A stretch of DNA of 64,000 nt from Nonomuraea sp. SYSU D8015 (lineage in GTDB: Bacteria; Actinomycetota; Actinomycetes; Streptosporangiales; Streptosporangiaceae). The notes beneath the pieces were generated by a model. It ran no database searches. It saw nothing but the letters and a program-made list of their open reading frames with translations, and was not told where the DNA came from. Shown here one piece after another: positions 32,727 through 41,030 of the stretch (position 1 is the stretch's first letter; each line of letters opens with the position of its first letter). Position numbers and translations under genes: made by a program. The stretch spans positions 124,001-188,000 of the forward strand of contig NZ_VJYI01000018.1 of assembly GCF_008065375.1 (NCBI RefSeq), written 5' to 3'.

Positions 32727-34514
32727 TCAGGCGGTCACGATGGCGAAGTCGGGCACCGGGTGGTCCAGCACCGCCACGAGCCGTCGCAGCGCAGTCGTGT
32801 CCCCCTCGCGCTCCACCCCTTCGACGCCCCTCCCCGCCAGCAGGCCGAGGAGCTGCTCCCTCGTCAGCCGCAGTGTGAGGTCCGCGGTCTCGTCGGGCGG
32901 GTCCACCTGGTGGATCAGTGCCCCGTTGGACAACGTCGTACGATGCCGCTCCCCCAGGTCGGTGAGGTGCCAGTCGATGGCGAGGCGCTCGCGCCAGGCC
33001 CGCGGCCCGTCGACGCGGACGGCCAGCGAGTCGAAGATCTGCTCCACGGTCAGCGCCGCGACCAGGTCACGTGGCGTGGTGTCCGCGCTGGCGGGCACGA
33101 TGCCGTCGGCCAGCTCCAGCGCGCCCATGAGGTAGAAGTTGCGCCACGTGGCGTTCTCGGCGCCGTGGCCGAGCCTGGTGTAGACCTCGGCGAGCAGGTC
33201 GCGGGCCTCCTTGTTGCCCTCGTCGGCGAAGACGGCGTGGTTGAGCAGCTGGGCCGCGAAGCGCAGGTCGTTCTCTCTCATGTAGCGCCGCGCGAACTCG
33301 ACCACGGCCGCGCCGCCCCCCAGGCACTCGACGTACCGGATCGCGGCCTCCCGCGGCGGATGCTCCCACAGGTGCGCCGGGTTGCCGTCGAACCAACCGA
33401 GGTACCGCTGATAGACGGCCTTCACGTTGTCGCTGGTCGAGCCGTGGTAGCCGCGCGCGTGCCAGGACCGCTCCAGCTCGGGCGGCAGCCGCAGGACCTC
33501 GGCGATCTCGGCCGCCGTCAGGCCCTTGTTGAGCAGGCGCAGCGTCTGGTCGTGCAGGTAGGCGTACAAGTCGCGCTGCTGGGTGAGGAGCCGGGCGATC
33601 TCGTCGCCGCCCCAGGTGGGCCAGCGGTGTGAGGCGAAGGCGACCTCGGCCCGGTCCCCGAACAGGGAGAGGACGTCGTTGAGGCCTCGCGCCCAGGCCC
33701 GGGCGTCGCCGACCATGGCGCCGCGCAGCGAGAGGAGTGTGTGCTGGTTGTGGGTGGCGCTCTCGGCCAGGCACAACGCGCGGTGCTCGGGGAGGAGGAA
33801 GGCCATCTCGGCGCCGGCGCTCGGCAGGAAGACCATGCGTACGCCGTCGACCGTCTCCTCCTGGCCGGCGCGCGTGACGTCCACCGTGGGCGGGATGAGG
33901 GACAGGGTCCCCGTCGAGGCCGTCGGCCCGAGGCCGCAGCCGATCTGGCCCTCGGGCGAGCGGGGCAGGGCCGGGCCGTACATGTAGACGGAGCGACGGG
34001 TCGTCGCCGGGCCCGCGTACACGCTCTCCGAGACCGCGTGCTCGAGGAATCCGGCGTGGGCCAGGATCGGCACGCCGCCGCGGGTGACGCCCCGCACGCC
34101 GCCGAAGTGGTCGACGTGGGAATGGGTGTAGATCACGCCGACGACGGGGCGGCGGCCACGGTGGGCGCGGTACAGCTTCAGCGCGGCGGCGGCGCACTCG
34201 GTGGAGATCAGCGGGTCGATCACGATCACGCCGGTGTCGCCCTCGACCAGCGTCATGTTGGACAGATCCAGGCCACGCACCTGGTAGACGCCGTCGGTGA
34301 CCTCGTACAGACCTTGTTTGGCGCACAACTGGGACTGTCGCCACAGGCTGGGATGGGCCGTCTCGGGACATTCCCCTCGGAGGAAGTCGTAGGATTCGAT
34401 GTCCCAGACGACCCGGCCGTCCGCCGTCTTGATCACACCGGGGCTGAGCTTGGCGATGAAGCCGCGGTCCGCGTTCGCGAAGTCGCTCCCGTCATGAAAT
34501 GCAAGGTCTGCCAT
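32727..34514 (-). CDS. Alkylsulfatase-type metallo-beta-lactamase-fold enzyme
   Basis: About 596 residues (ATG 34514; an ATG at 34526 adds four). Metal site YTHSHVDHFGGVRG, preceded by TGVIVIDPLISTECAAAALK, then SATHNQHTLLSLRGAMV, a dimerisation domain (DEGNKEARDLLAEVYTRLG) and a C-terminal SCP2-like domain starting around residue 480. This is the full SdsA1/BDS1 layout that hydrolyses sulfate esters such as dodecyl sulfate. No secretion signal, so cytoplasmic. The neighbouring HAD phosphatase is divergent. Confidence 0.9.
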   Translation of the reverse strand: MADLAFHDGSDFANADRGFIAKLSPGVIKTADGRVVWDIESYDFLRGECPETAHPSLWRQSQLCAKQGLYEVTDGVYQVRGLDLSNMTLVEGDTGVIVIDPLISTECAAAALKLYRAHRGRRPVVGVIYTHSHVDHFGGVRGVTRGGVPILAHAGFLEHAVSESVYAGPATTRRSVYMYGPALPRSPEGQIGCGLGPTASTGTLSLIPPTVDVTRAGQEETVDGVRMVFLPSAGAEMAFLLPEHRALCLAESATHNQHTLLSLRGAMVGDARAWARGLNDVLSLFGDRAEVAFASHRWPTWGGDEIARLLTQQRDLYAYLHDQTLRLLNKGLTAAEIAEVLRLPPELERSWHARGYHGSTSDNVKAVYQRYLGWFDGNPAHLWEHPPREAAIRYVECLGGGAAVVEFARRYMRENDLRFAAQLLNHAVFADEGNKEARDLLAEVYTRLGHGAENATWRNFYLMGALELADGIVPASADTTPRDLVAALTVEQIFDSLAVRVDGPRAWRERLAIDWHLTDLGERHRTTLSNGALIHQVDPPDETADLTLRLTREQLLGLLAGRGVEGVEREGDTTALRRLVAVLDHPVPDFAIVTA

Positions 34515-34598
34515 GCCTAGCCGCATGCCCGGGATCCGGCCCGGAGTAGCTCAAAAAACATCCCTAAGAGGATGAATCTAGGGCAATAAGGACATGCG

Positions 34599-35249
34599 AT
34601 GATGTTGGACGTGGAAGCCTGTGTGTTCGACCTCGATGGCGTACTGGTGGACTCCGAGCCGGTGTGGGAGGAGGTGCGGCGGGCGTTCGTGGCCGATCAC
34701 GGCGGCACCCGGCAGCCGGACACCCAGTCCAGGCTCATGGGCATGAGCACCGCCGAGTGGGCCGCGTACCTGCACGAGCTGGGGGTGCGGATGGCGCCCG
34801 AGAAGATCGCGCGCGGCGTGGTGGACCAGATGGCGGCGCGCTACCGCGACGAGATGCCGCTCATGCCGGGGGCGGTGGAGGCCGTGCGGCGCCTGTCCGG
34901 GCACGTCACGCTGGGGCTGGCCAGCTCGTCGCCGCGCCGGTTGATCGACGTGGTGCTGGACGCGGCCGAGCTGAAGGAGTGCTTCGCGGCCACGGTCTCG
35001 ACCGAGGAGGTCGAGCGGGGCAAGCCGGCGCCCGACGGCTACCTGGAGGCGGCGCGGCGGATGGAGCTCGACCCGCGGGGCTGCGTGGCGGTCGAGGATT
35101 CGAGCAACGGCCTGCGGTCCGCGCACGCGGCCGGCATGCGGGTGATCGCCGTGCCCCACCCCCGTTACCCGCCCGCGCCGGACGCGCTGGCGCTGGCCTG
35201 GCAGGTGCTGCCGGACCTCGACGCGCTCACACTCGACCTGCTCTCGTGA
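34599..35249 (+). CDS. HAD-superfamily phosphatase, beta-phosphoglucomutase type
   Basis: 216 residues. Motif I FDLDGVLVDSEPVWEEV (nucleophile Asp), cap domain to about residue 85, motif II LGLASSSPRRLI, motif III Lys in VERGKPAPDGYLEAARRM and motif IV AVEDSSNGLRSA. The DGVLVDSEP form and insertion size are those of sugar-phosphate mutases/phosphatases. The downstream PRPP synthetase gene (33 bp away) may be cotranscribed. Confidence 0.9.
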   Translation: MMLDVEACVFDLDGVLVDSEPVWEEVRRAFVADHGGTRQPDTQSRLMGMSTAEWAAYLHELGVRMAPEKIARGVVDQMAARYRDEMPLMPGAVEAVRRLSGHVTLGLASSSPRRLIDVVLDAAELKECFAATVSTEEVERGKPAPDGYLEAARRMELDPRGCVAVEDSSNGLRSAHAAGMRVIAVPHPRYPPAPDALALAWQVLPDLDALTLDLLS

Positions 35250-35282
35250 ATTCGTGCACCGGCTGGCTATGCTCTGGGAATC

Positions 35283-36221
35283 GTGCGAGACATCACCGTA
35301 TTCAGCGGCTCCGCCCACCCCGAGCTGGCCAAGGAGATCTGTGCCCACCTGGGCACGCCCCTGCATCCGGTCCGGCTCCACCGCTTCGCCAACGACGTAC
35401 TCGAAGTGCAGCTGCAGGCGAACTGCCGCGAACGTGACGTCTTCCTCATCCAGCCGCTCGTCCCGCCCACGCAGGAGCACCTGGTCGAGCTGCTGCTCAT
35501 GCTGGACGCGGCACGCGGCGCCTCGGCCGCCAGGACCACGGTCGTTCTCCCGCATTATGCGTATGCCAGGTCGGACAAAAAGGATGCCCCGCGCATTTCC
35601 ATCGGTGCGCGGCTGGTCGCCGACCTGATGGTGGCGGCGGGCGCCAGCAGGGTGCTGGCGATGACGCTGCACTCGCCGCAGGTGCACGGCTTCTTCAGCA
35701 TCCCGGTCGACCACCTGCACGCGCTGCGTGAGCTGGCCGCGCACTTCCGCCAGTACGACCTGTCGAACGCGGTCGTCGTCTCCCCCGACCTCGGCAACGC
35801 CAAGGAGGCCGCCCACTTCGCCCGTCTGCTCGGCACCGGCGTCGCGATGGGCGCGAAGCAGCGCTTCAGCGACGACCGCGTGGTGATCAGCTCGGTCATC
35901 GGCGAGGTGACCGGCAAGGACGTCATCATCCTCGACGACGAGATCGCCAAGGGCAGCACGGTCATCGAGCTGCTCGACCGGCTGCGTGAGCTCCGCGTGC
36001 GCTCGGTGCGCGTGGCCTGCACGCACGGGTTGTTCTCCAGTGGGGCGGTGGAGCGGCTCAGCGCGCTCCCCGAGGTCGAGGAGATCGTCTGCACCAACAC
36101 CGTACCGCCGCCCAAGCCGAGCGACAAGCTCACCGTGCTGTCGATCGCGCCCGCCCTGGCCGAGGCCATGCGCCGCATCCACGACGGCGAGTCGGTGAGC
36201 GCCCTGTTCAGTACATCTTGA
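35283..36221 (+). CDS. Ribose-phosphate pyrophosphokinase homologue (variant)
   Basis: 312 residues from GTG 35283; a TATGCT box 15 bp upstream suggests a leaderless transcript. Phosphoribosyltransferase double-domain fold with VFSGSAHPELAKEI at the start, the catalytic-loop stretch YARSDKKDAPRISIGARLVA, and ILDDEIAKGSTVIELL at the PRPP loop. Canonical enzymes read ARQDRK-x3-RE-P-I and DDxIDTAGT, so the ATP loop and PRPP loop are both altered here. Either a paralogue with changed specificity or a divergent family found in actinomycetes; a canonical prs is expected elsewhere. Confidence 0.85.
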   Translation: MRDITVFSGSAHPELAKEICAHLGTPLHPVRLHRFANDVLEVQLQANCRERDVFLIQPLVPPTQEHLVELLLMLDAARGASAARTTVVLPHYAYARSDKKDAPRISIGARLVADLMVAAGASRVLAMTLHSPQVHGFFSIPVDHLHALRELAAHFRQYDLSNAVVVSPDLGNAKEAAHFARLLGTGVAMGAKQRFSDDRVVISSVIGEVTGKDVIILDDEIAKGSTVIELLDRLRELRVRSVRVACTHGLFSSGAVERLSALPEVEEIVCTNTVPPPKPSDKLTVLSIAPALAEAMRRIHDGESVSALFSTS

Positions 36222-37023
36222 TCACTTGAGCCGTCACCCGCCGCCCCTGGTGAGAGGCCAGGAACGTGATCACCTCGGCCACGTCCTCCGGCCGGCCCAC
36301 CGACCGCAGCGGGCCGTAGGTGGCGGCGAGCTTCTCCACTTCCTCGTTGATCCAGCCGGTGTCGGTGATCGGCGGGTGGACCATGTTGGCGGTGATGCCG
36401 TACGGGCCCAGCTCGTGCGCGGCCGACATGGTGTAGCTCTCCTGGGCCGACTTGGCGGCGCCGTACGAGACCTCGCTCGGGAAGCCGTGGGGCCCCTCCG
36501 AGGTCAGGCCGATGATGCGGCCCCAGGTCGCGCCCCGCTCGACGTGACGGCGGGCGAACTCGGCGATCAGCAGGGCCGGCGCGCGCACGTCCACCGCGAA
36601 CTGCCGGTCGTGGGTCTCGGCGTCCACCGGCCGCAGCGGGCGGCCGAAGCTGTCGTGCTCGCTCGGCGCGAACGTGTCGCTGAGCCAGCCGCTGGCGTTG
36701 TTGACCAGGATCTCGACCGGCCCGAACGCCTTCTCTGCCTGGTCGAACAGCGCCTTCGGGGTCTCCGGGTCGGCCAGGTCGGCCTCAACCGCCTCCGCCC
36801 TGCCGCCTGTCTCGCGAATGCGCCCCACCACGTCGTCGGCATCGCCGGCGCGATTGCAGTCGTAGGTTTCCGGATAGGCCGGATCGTTGAGCGGGGGAAG
36901 CCGCTTATATGTCAGGAAGACCGAGACTCCCTCGGCCGCCAGCGCGATCGCGGTCGCGGCGCCGATGCCGTGATTGGCCCCGGTGATCAGCGCGACCTTC
37001 CCAGTCAGCCGTGTATCGATCAT
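36208..37023 (-). CDS. Short-chain dehydrogenase/reductase
   Basis: 271 residues from ATG 37023; ATGs at 37032 and 37035 are alternatives, and no ribosome site favours any. TGKVALITGANHGIGAATAI (glycine-rich nucleotide site), LVNNASG, catalytic Ser in IIGLTSEGPHGFP and SYGAAKSAQESY with Tyr-x3-Lys, then DTGW. Classical SDR with a 28-residue insertion after the first beta strand (LPPLNDPAYPETYDCNRAG). The end overlaps that of the convergent PRPP synthetase gene by 14 bp, and the start is 10 bp from the divergent gene. Confidence 0.87.
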   Translation of the reverse strand: MIDTRLTGKVALITGANHGIGAATAIALAAEGVSVFLTYKRLPPLNDPAYPETYDCNRAGDADDVVGRIRETGGRAEAVEADLADPETPKALFDQAEKAFGPVEILVNNASGWLSDTFAPSEHDSFGRPLRPVDAETHDRQFAVDVRAPALLIAEFARRHVERGATWGRIIGLTSEGPHGFPSEVSYGAAKSAQESYTMSAAHELGPYGITANMVHPPITDTGWINEEVEKLAATYGPLRSVGRPEDVAEVITFLASHQGRRVTAQVIKMY

Positions 37024-37033
37024 AGTGGCCATC

Positions 37034-37774
37034 ATGCACGCAGCGACCGACCGCCTGCTAAGGCATTTTCTCGACGCAGTGGAGCCGGTCGTGCCCCTCG
37101 TCGCGTTATGGGGGCACGGATCGCTGGCGACGGACGACTACCAGCCCGGCCGCAGCGACCTGGACCTGATCGCCGTCCTCGACGAGCCGGTGACAATGGA
37201 GCAGTGGCGGCGGATCAAGGCCCTGCACCGGGGTCTCGACCTGCCGCTGGCGGACAAACTGCACTGCTCGTACATGCCCCGGCAGGAGCTGGCGGACCTG
37301 GCGACCGAGCACGTGACCTGGGCGCACCAGCGCATCTTCCGCCGTCCCGTCACCGCCGTCACCCGGCGTGAGCTGCACACGAAGCCCCTGGAGCTGTACG
37401 GTCCACCGCCCGCCGGCCTGCTGCCGCCGGTGTCCGACGCGGAGCTGACCGAGTTCGTCCGGCGGGACCTGCGGGACTTCTGGCTGGTCATGACGCGCGG
37501 GCGGCGGCGGTGGCTCCGCGACGTCTGGGTGGACATGGGCACCGTGACGGTCGCCAGGGCCACGGTCACCCTCCAGGATGGGCGGCTGATCAGCAAACGG
37601 GAGGCCCTCGACGTGCTCCACGAGCTGGGCGCGCCCCCGAACGTGGTGGCCGACGTCCGTGCCCGGCGGTACGGCACGCAGCCGCCGAAGCTGAGCCGGT
37701 TCAGGAGGGCCAAGCTGGCCCGGGCGTTCATCCGGTCCGCGATCACGAGGGCTCTGGAGCCAGGGTGGCCGTGA
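37034..37774 (+). CDS. Nucleotidyltransferase-like (aminoglycoside adenylyltransferase type) protein
   Basis: 246 residues from ATG 37034. N-terminal polymerase-beta-type nucleotidyltransferase core: VVPLVALWGHGSLATDDYQP with GS, then GRSDLDLIAVLD carrying the D-x-D metal ligands, followed by a helical C-terminal domain (DLRDFWLVMTRGRRRW). The GxGS-x(8-9)-SDLDL arrangement is intact, so catalysis is plausible. Such chromosomal proteins rarely act on clinical antibiotics; the substrate is unknown. Divergent from the SDR gene with the two starts nearly touching. Confidence 0.8.
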   Translation: MHAATDRLLRHFLDAVEPVVPLVALWGHGSLATDDYQPGRSDLDLIAVLDEPVTMEQWRRIKALHRGLDLPLADKLHCSYMPRQELADLATEHVTWAHQRIFRRPVTAVTRRELHTKPLELYGPPPAGLLPPVSDAELTEFVRRDLRDFWLVMTRGRRRWLRDVWVDMGTVTVARATVTLQDGRLISKREALDVLHELGAPPNVVADVRARRYGTQPPKLSRFRRAKLARAFIRSAITRALEPGWP

Positions 37775-38303
37775 GCCTGGTCAGCGCCTCGGTGATCTGG
37801 CCTGGGGTCAGGCCGAGCACCGAGCGCTGATAGCCGTAGACCTCGGGGGCCAGCGGCGCGAGCAGGACGTCGACCAGCGCGTCCGGGCCGGGCGTGCCGG
37901 CCGCGACGAGGAGCGCGCGCACGTGGGCGCGCCAGAAGCCGTACGCACCGGTCTCGAAGCGCGAGCGGCCCACTTCCGAACCGAGCACCAAGTGCCGGTG
38001 GTCCTCCAGCAGGCGCACCATGGCGGCGTAGAAGGCGGCCAGCCGCTCGGCGGGCGGCGCGCCCGGGCCCAGCGGCGGCTCGCCGCGCAGCAGCCGCTCC
38101 TGCAACTCCCGCTCGTGCTCGTCGAGCAGCGCGACGGCGATCGAGGCCCGGTCAGGGTAGCGGCGGTAGAGCGTGCCCCGGCCCACGCCGGCCTTCTTCG
38201 CGATGTCGTCCATCGTCACGTCCTGTGGCGCCTTCTCGGCGAAGAGCAGGGCGGCCGCCTCCAGGATCCTGGCGCGGTTGCGTGCGGCGTCGGCTCTCTC
38301 CAT
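37743..38303 (-). CDS. TetR-family repressor
   Basis: 186 residues from ATG 38303. N-terminal DNA-binding domain ILEAAALLFAEKAPQDVTMD then AKKAGVGRGTLYRRYPDR (HTH near residues 30-55); ligand-binding C-terminal helices. Divergent from the azoreductase-SMR unit; two 13-bp palindromes in the gap fit its operators. It probably represses both directions and releases on an aromatic or cationic inducer. The gene overlaps the nucleotidyltransferase 3' end by 32 bp (convergent). Confidence 0.92.
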   Translation of the reverse strand: MERADAARNRARILEAAALLFAEKAPQDVTMDDIAKKAGVGRGTLYRRYPDRASIAVALLDEHERELQERLLRGEPPLGPGAPPAERLAAFYAAMVRLLEDHRHLVLGSEVGRSRFETGAYGFWRAHVRALLVAAGTPGPDALVDVLLAPLAPEVYGYQRSVLGLTPGQITEALTRLTATLAPEPS

Positions 38304-38318
38304 GCCGGAATTGTATCT

Positions 38319-38358
38319 GGACACAGCGTCCGCTTATATTGAACCGGACAGTGTGTCC
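38319..38358. promoter_or_regulatory. Twin TetR-type operators and -10 box
   Basis: Two copies of GGACA-n3-GTCC palindromes: GGACACAGCGTCC (38319-38331) and GGACAGTGTGTCC (38346-38358), 27 bp apart centre to centre. Between them is a TATATT box (38335-38340); a TTGTAT is 18 bp further upstream (38311-38316), so the sites flank the -10 of the azoreductase promoter. Confidence 0.65.
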
Positions 38359-38379
38359 ACATAGCTGCGAGGAGAGATC

Positions 38380-39006
38380 ATGCTGCTGCACCTGGACGCC
38401 AGCGCCCGCCGGGCGTCGTTCTCGCGGAGGTTGTCGAGCGTGTACGCCGGGACCTGGCGGGCCGCCCATCCGAAGGCCGGGTACGTCTACCGCGACCTGG
38501 CCGCGCAGCCCGTGCCGCACATCGGCGAGGCGTGGACGGAGCTGTGCGACTACGTCCTGGAACACGAGATCACCGATGTCGCGCGTTACCGGGAGGCGGT
38601 CCGCACCCCCGCCCAGCGCGCGGCGTGGGCCGTCGTGGAGCCGCTGCTGGCGGAGGTGGTGGCGGCCGAGGTGGTGCTGATCGGCACTCCGATGTACAAC
38701 TACTCGATCCCGTCGGCGCTCAAGGCCTGGCTCGACCAGATCACCTTCCCGAAGATGTCGCTGAAGGGCCGCACGTTCGTGGTGACCAGCGCGCGCGGCG
38801 GCGCGTACGGCCCGGGCACGCCCCGCGAGCCCTACGACCACCAGGAGCGTTATCTCCGAGACTTCTTCAAGGGCCACTTCCAGGTCGAGGACGTGACGTT
38901 CATCCACGCGGAGCTGGTCAACGCCCGCCTCGACCCGGCGCTCGCGCACCTGCGCGACCGGCACGAGGAGTCGCTGGCGGCCGCGCTGAAGGAGGCCGCC
39001 CGATGA
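38380..39006 (+). CDS. FMN-dependent NAD(P)H azoreductase/quinone reductase
   Basis: 208 residues. Flavodoxin-like fold: LLHLDASARRASFSRRLSSV (FMN phosphate loop), IGTPMYNYSIPSALKAWLDQ (FMN ring contact) and TSARGGAYGPGTP. This P-x-YN-x3-P-S-x-LK-x-W-x-D motif is the AzoR signature. Reduces quinones or azo compounds with two electrons. Stop overlaps the start of the SMR gene (ATGA) and the promoter lies over TetR-type palindromes, so it is an inducible detoxification unit. Confidence 0.9.
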   Translation: MLLHLDASARRASFSRRLSSVYAGTWRAAHPKAGYVYRDLAAQPVPHIGEAWTELCDYVLEHEITDVARYREAVRTPAQRAAWAVVEPLLAEVVAAEVVLIGTPMYNYSIPSALKAWLDQITFPKMSLKGRTFVVTSARGGAYGPGTPREPYDHQERYLRDFFKGHFQVEDVTFIHAELVNARLDPALAHLRDRHEESLAAALKEAAR

Positions 39007-39317
39007 GCTGGCTGATCCTGTTGCTCGCCGGGCTGGTCGAGGTGGCCTGGTCGCAGAGCATCAAGCCGACGCACAACTTCACCCGGCCGCTCCCCACTCT
39101 GGTCTGCCTGATCCTGATGGCCGCGGCCGTCTGGCTGCTGTCGCAGGCCATGAACACGCTGCCGGTCGGCACCGCGTACGCGGTCTTCACCGGCATCGGC
39201 GCGGCCGGCGCGATCACCCTGGGCATCGTGCTCAACGACGACCCCGTCTCGGTGGGCAGGATGGCGGCGCTCTCTCTCATTGTTGGAGGGATAGTGTTGG
39301 CGCGAGTTACCACTTGA
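39003..39317 (+). CDS. sugE: SMR transporter, SugE/Gdx subtype
   Basis: 104 residues, four membrane helices. Essential Glu13 in LLAGLVEVAWSQSIK and the SugE/Gdx stretch NTLPVGTAYAVFTGIGAAGA. Proteins of this subtype export guanidinium and related cations rather than broad drugs (known for Gdx). Translationally coupled to the azoreductase and under the same TetR-type control, which suggests a role against a cationic or aromatic compound. Gene name given by subtype resemblance. Confidence 0.87.
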   Translation: MSWLILLLAGLVEVAWSQSIKPTHNFTRPLPTLVCLILMAAAVWLLSQAMNTLPVGTAYAVFTGIGAAGAITLGIVLNDDPVSVGRMAALSLIVGGIVLARVTT

Positions 39318-39336
39318 ACCAGGAGAAGGGCGACAT

Positions 39337-39978
39337 ATGGGGGAGAGCAGGCAGTCCTATCTGGTGGCCGCGACGTCGGCGGTGTCGCTCCTGCGCGACC
39401 CGGCCGTGGCGGCGGCGTGGGACAAGCCGAGCGCGCTCACGGAGTTCAGCGTCGGAGGGCTGGCCGGGCACCTGGCCCACCAGATCGTCAGGGTCCGGGA
39501 CGCGCTCGCGGCCGACAACGGCGCGGCCCAGGAGCCGATCGGGCTGCTGGAGCACTTCTCGAGGTCGCCGTGGGTGCAGGCGGGCCTCGACCACGAGAGC
39601 AACGTGTTCGTGCGGCGGGGCGGGGAGGCGGCCGCGGCCGACGGGGCGGCCGCGCTGGTCGACCGCACCCAGGCGCTGCTCGACGTGCTGATCACCCAGC
39701 TGCCCGCCGAGCCCGCCGACCGGGTCGTGCACCTGCCGTGGGCGGACTGGGCGCTCACGCTGGACGACTTCCTGCTCACCAGGCTCGTCGAGCTGGTGGT
39801 GCACTCCGACGACCTGGCCGCCAGCGTGGGCGTCGAGACCCCTGCTCTGCCGGAGTCGGTGATCGATCCGGTGGTCGAGCTGCTGGCACGGCTGGCCGTG
39901 CACCGCCACGGGGCGACGGCCGTCATCCGCACGCTGAGCCGCGCCGAGCGCGCCCCCGCCACCATAAGCGCCTTCTGA
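39337..39978 (+). CDS. Maleylpyruvate isomerase-like (mycothiol-dependent DinB fold) protein
   Basis: 213 residues; ribosome site GGAGAAGGG. N-terminal helical bundle with the metal-binding LAGHLAHQIVRVRD and TRLVELVVHSDDLAASVGVE, whose His and Asp/Glu are the usual ligands in TIGR03083-type proteins. These are mycothiol-dependent isomerases or transferases of unknown substrate. It is 19 bp after the SMR gene and may belong to the same TetR-controlled transcript. Confidence 0.85.
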   Translation: MGESRQSYLVAATSAVSLLRDPAVAAAWDKPSALTEFSVGGLAGHLAHQIVRVRDALAADNGAAQEPIGLLEHFSRSPWVQAGLDHESNVFVRRGGEAAAADGAAALVDRTQALLDVLITQLPAEPADRVVHLPWADWALTLDDFLLTRLVELVVHSDDLAASVGVETPALPESVIDPVVELLARLAVHRHGATAVIRTLSRAERAPATISAF

Positions 39979-40139
39979 CACCACCCCACCGCCGTCCGCT
40001 CCGGCTCGAATGCGCCTGCACGACGCGGGTGCGGGCGGCGCCGCACGCCGTCCCCGGAGCGGATACGTCGATCTCCCTGATCCGCATGGACCGCTGGCCG
40101 AAGGGGCGTCGAACGCCATCTCGCTCAAGAACTTTATGG

Positions 40140-40196
40140 AATGAAGCGTTCCGTTCTGATATGCTGAGATCAGAACGTTCCGTTCCGAACAGATAG
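40140..40196 (+). promoter_or_regulatory. Inverted and direct repeats upstream of the NmrA-like gene
   Basis: TTCTGAT (40163 region) and ATCAGAA are inverted around an 8-bp spacer, and CGTTCCGTTC occurs twice in direct orientation, on either side of that dyad. The cluster ends about 10 bp before the NmrA-like start, so a repressor bound here would block its promoter. No regulator gene is adjacent. Confidence 0.5.
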
Positions 40197-40205
40197 GGGT
40201 TCGCC

Positions 40206-41030
40206 ATGACCTTCCTCGTCACCGGTGCCACCGGGACCGTCGGCCGTCTCGTCGTCGAGGAGCTCCTCGCCGCCGGGCGCCAGGTACGCGCCCTCACCAG
40301 GAACCCCGCCCAGGCTGACCTCCCCGAGGGCGTCGAGGTCGTCGCCGGCGACCTGGCCCGGCTCGACACGCTGGCCGGCGTCTTCGACGGCGTCGAGGCC
40401 GCGCACCTCATCAACTTCGCGGGCGACGACTACGCGCCCCTGCCGGACGGCGGCGGACTGGTGAAGCTGGCCGCCCAGGCTGGCGTGCGGCGCGTCACGG
40501 TGCTCGGCGGACGCGCGGAGGGCGACTTGGAGCAGGCGCTGGCCGCCACCGACATCGAGTGGACGCTGCTCCACCCGGTCGAGTTCATGTCCAACACGCT
40601 GCGCTGGTGGGCGCAGACGGTCAAGACCGAGGGCGTCATCAAGGAGCCGTTCGGCGAGCGGCTGAGCGCGCTGGTGCACGAGCGCGACATCGCCGCCGTG
40701 GCCGCGACGGTGCTGGTCGAAGGGGGACACGGCGGCAAGACGTACACGCTGACCGGGCCCGAGGCGATCACGCTCAAGGAGAAGGTCGCGATCCTGGGCG
40801 CGGCCATCGGCAGGGACGTGGAGTTCGTGGAGCTGACCGTGGACCAGGCGCGGGCCAAGTGGCGCGGCGACGGCATGGGCGAGGAGACCATCGAGTTCCT
40901 CGTCAACGCGCTCGGCAACACGCCGGAGGAGGGCTACACCGTGGTCCCGACCGTGAAGGAGATCACCGGCCGGGACGCGCGCGGCTTCGCTCAGTGGGCG
41001 GCGGAGAACGCCGACGCCTTCCGCGAGTGA
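40206..41030 (+). CDS. NmrA-like NAD(P)-binding protein
   Basis: 274 residues. FLVTGATGTVGRLVVEELLA (GATGxVGR) at the start, then VRALTRNPAQADLPEGVEVV, and EWTLLHPVEFMSNTL in the second half. No catalytic Tyr-Lys pair, as in NmrA-type redox sensors and quinone oxidoreductases. Its promoter carries strong dyad repeats, so it is regulated in trans. It overlaps the convergent hydrolase gene by 40 bp at its end. A relative is at 57476-58285. Confidence 0.88.
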   Translation: MTFLVTGATGTVGRLVVEELLAAGRQVRALTRNPAQADLPEGVEVVAGDLARLDTLAGVFDGVEAAHLINFAGDDYAPLPDGGGLVKLAAQAGVRRVTVLGGRAEGDLEQALAATDIEWTLLHPVEFMSNTLRWWAQTVKTEGVIKEPFGERLSALVHERDIAAVAATVLVEGGHGGKTYTLTGPEAITLKEKVAILGAAIGRDVEFVELTVDQARAKWRGDGMGEETIEFLVNALGNTPEEGYTVVPTVKEITGRDARGFAQWAAENADAFRE

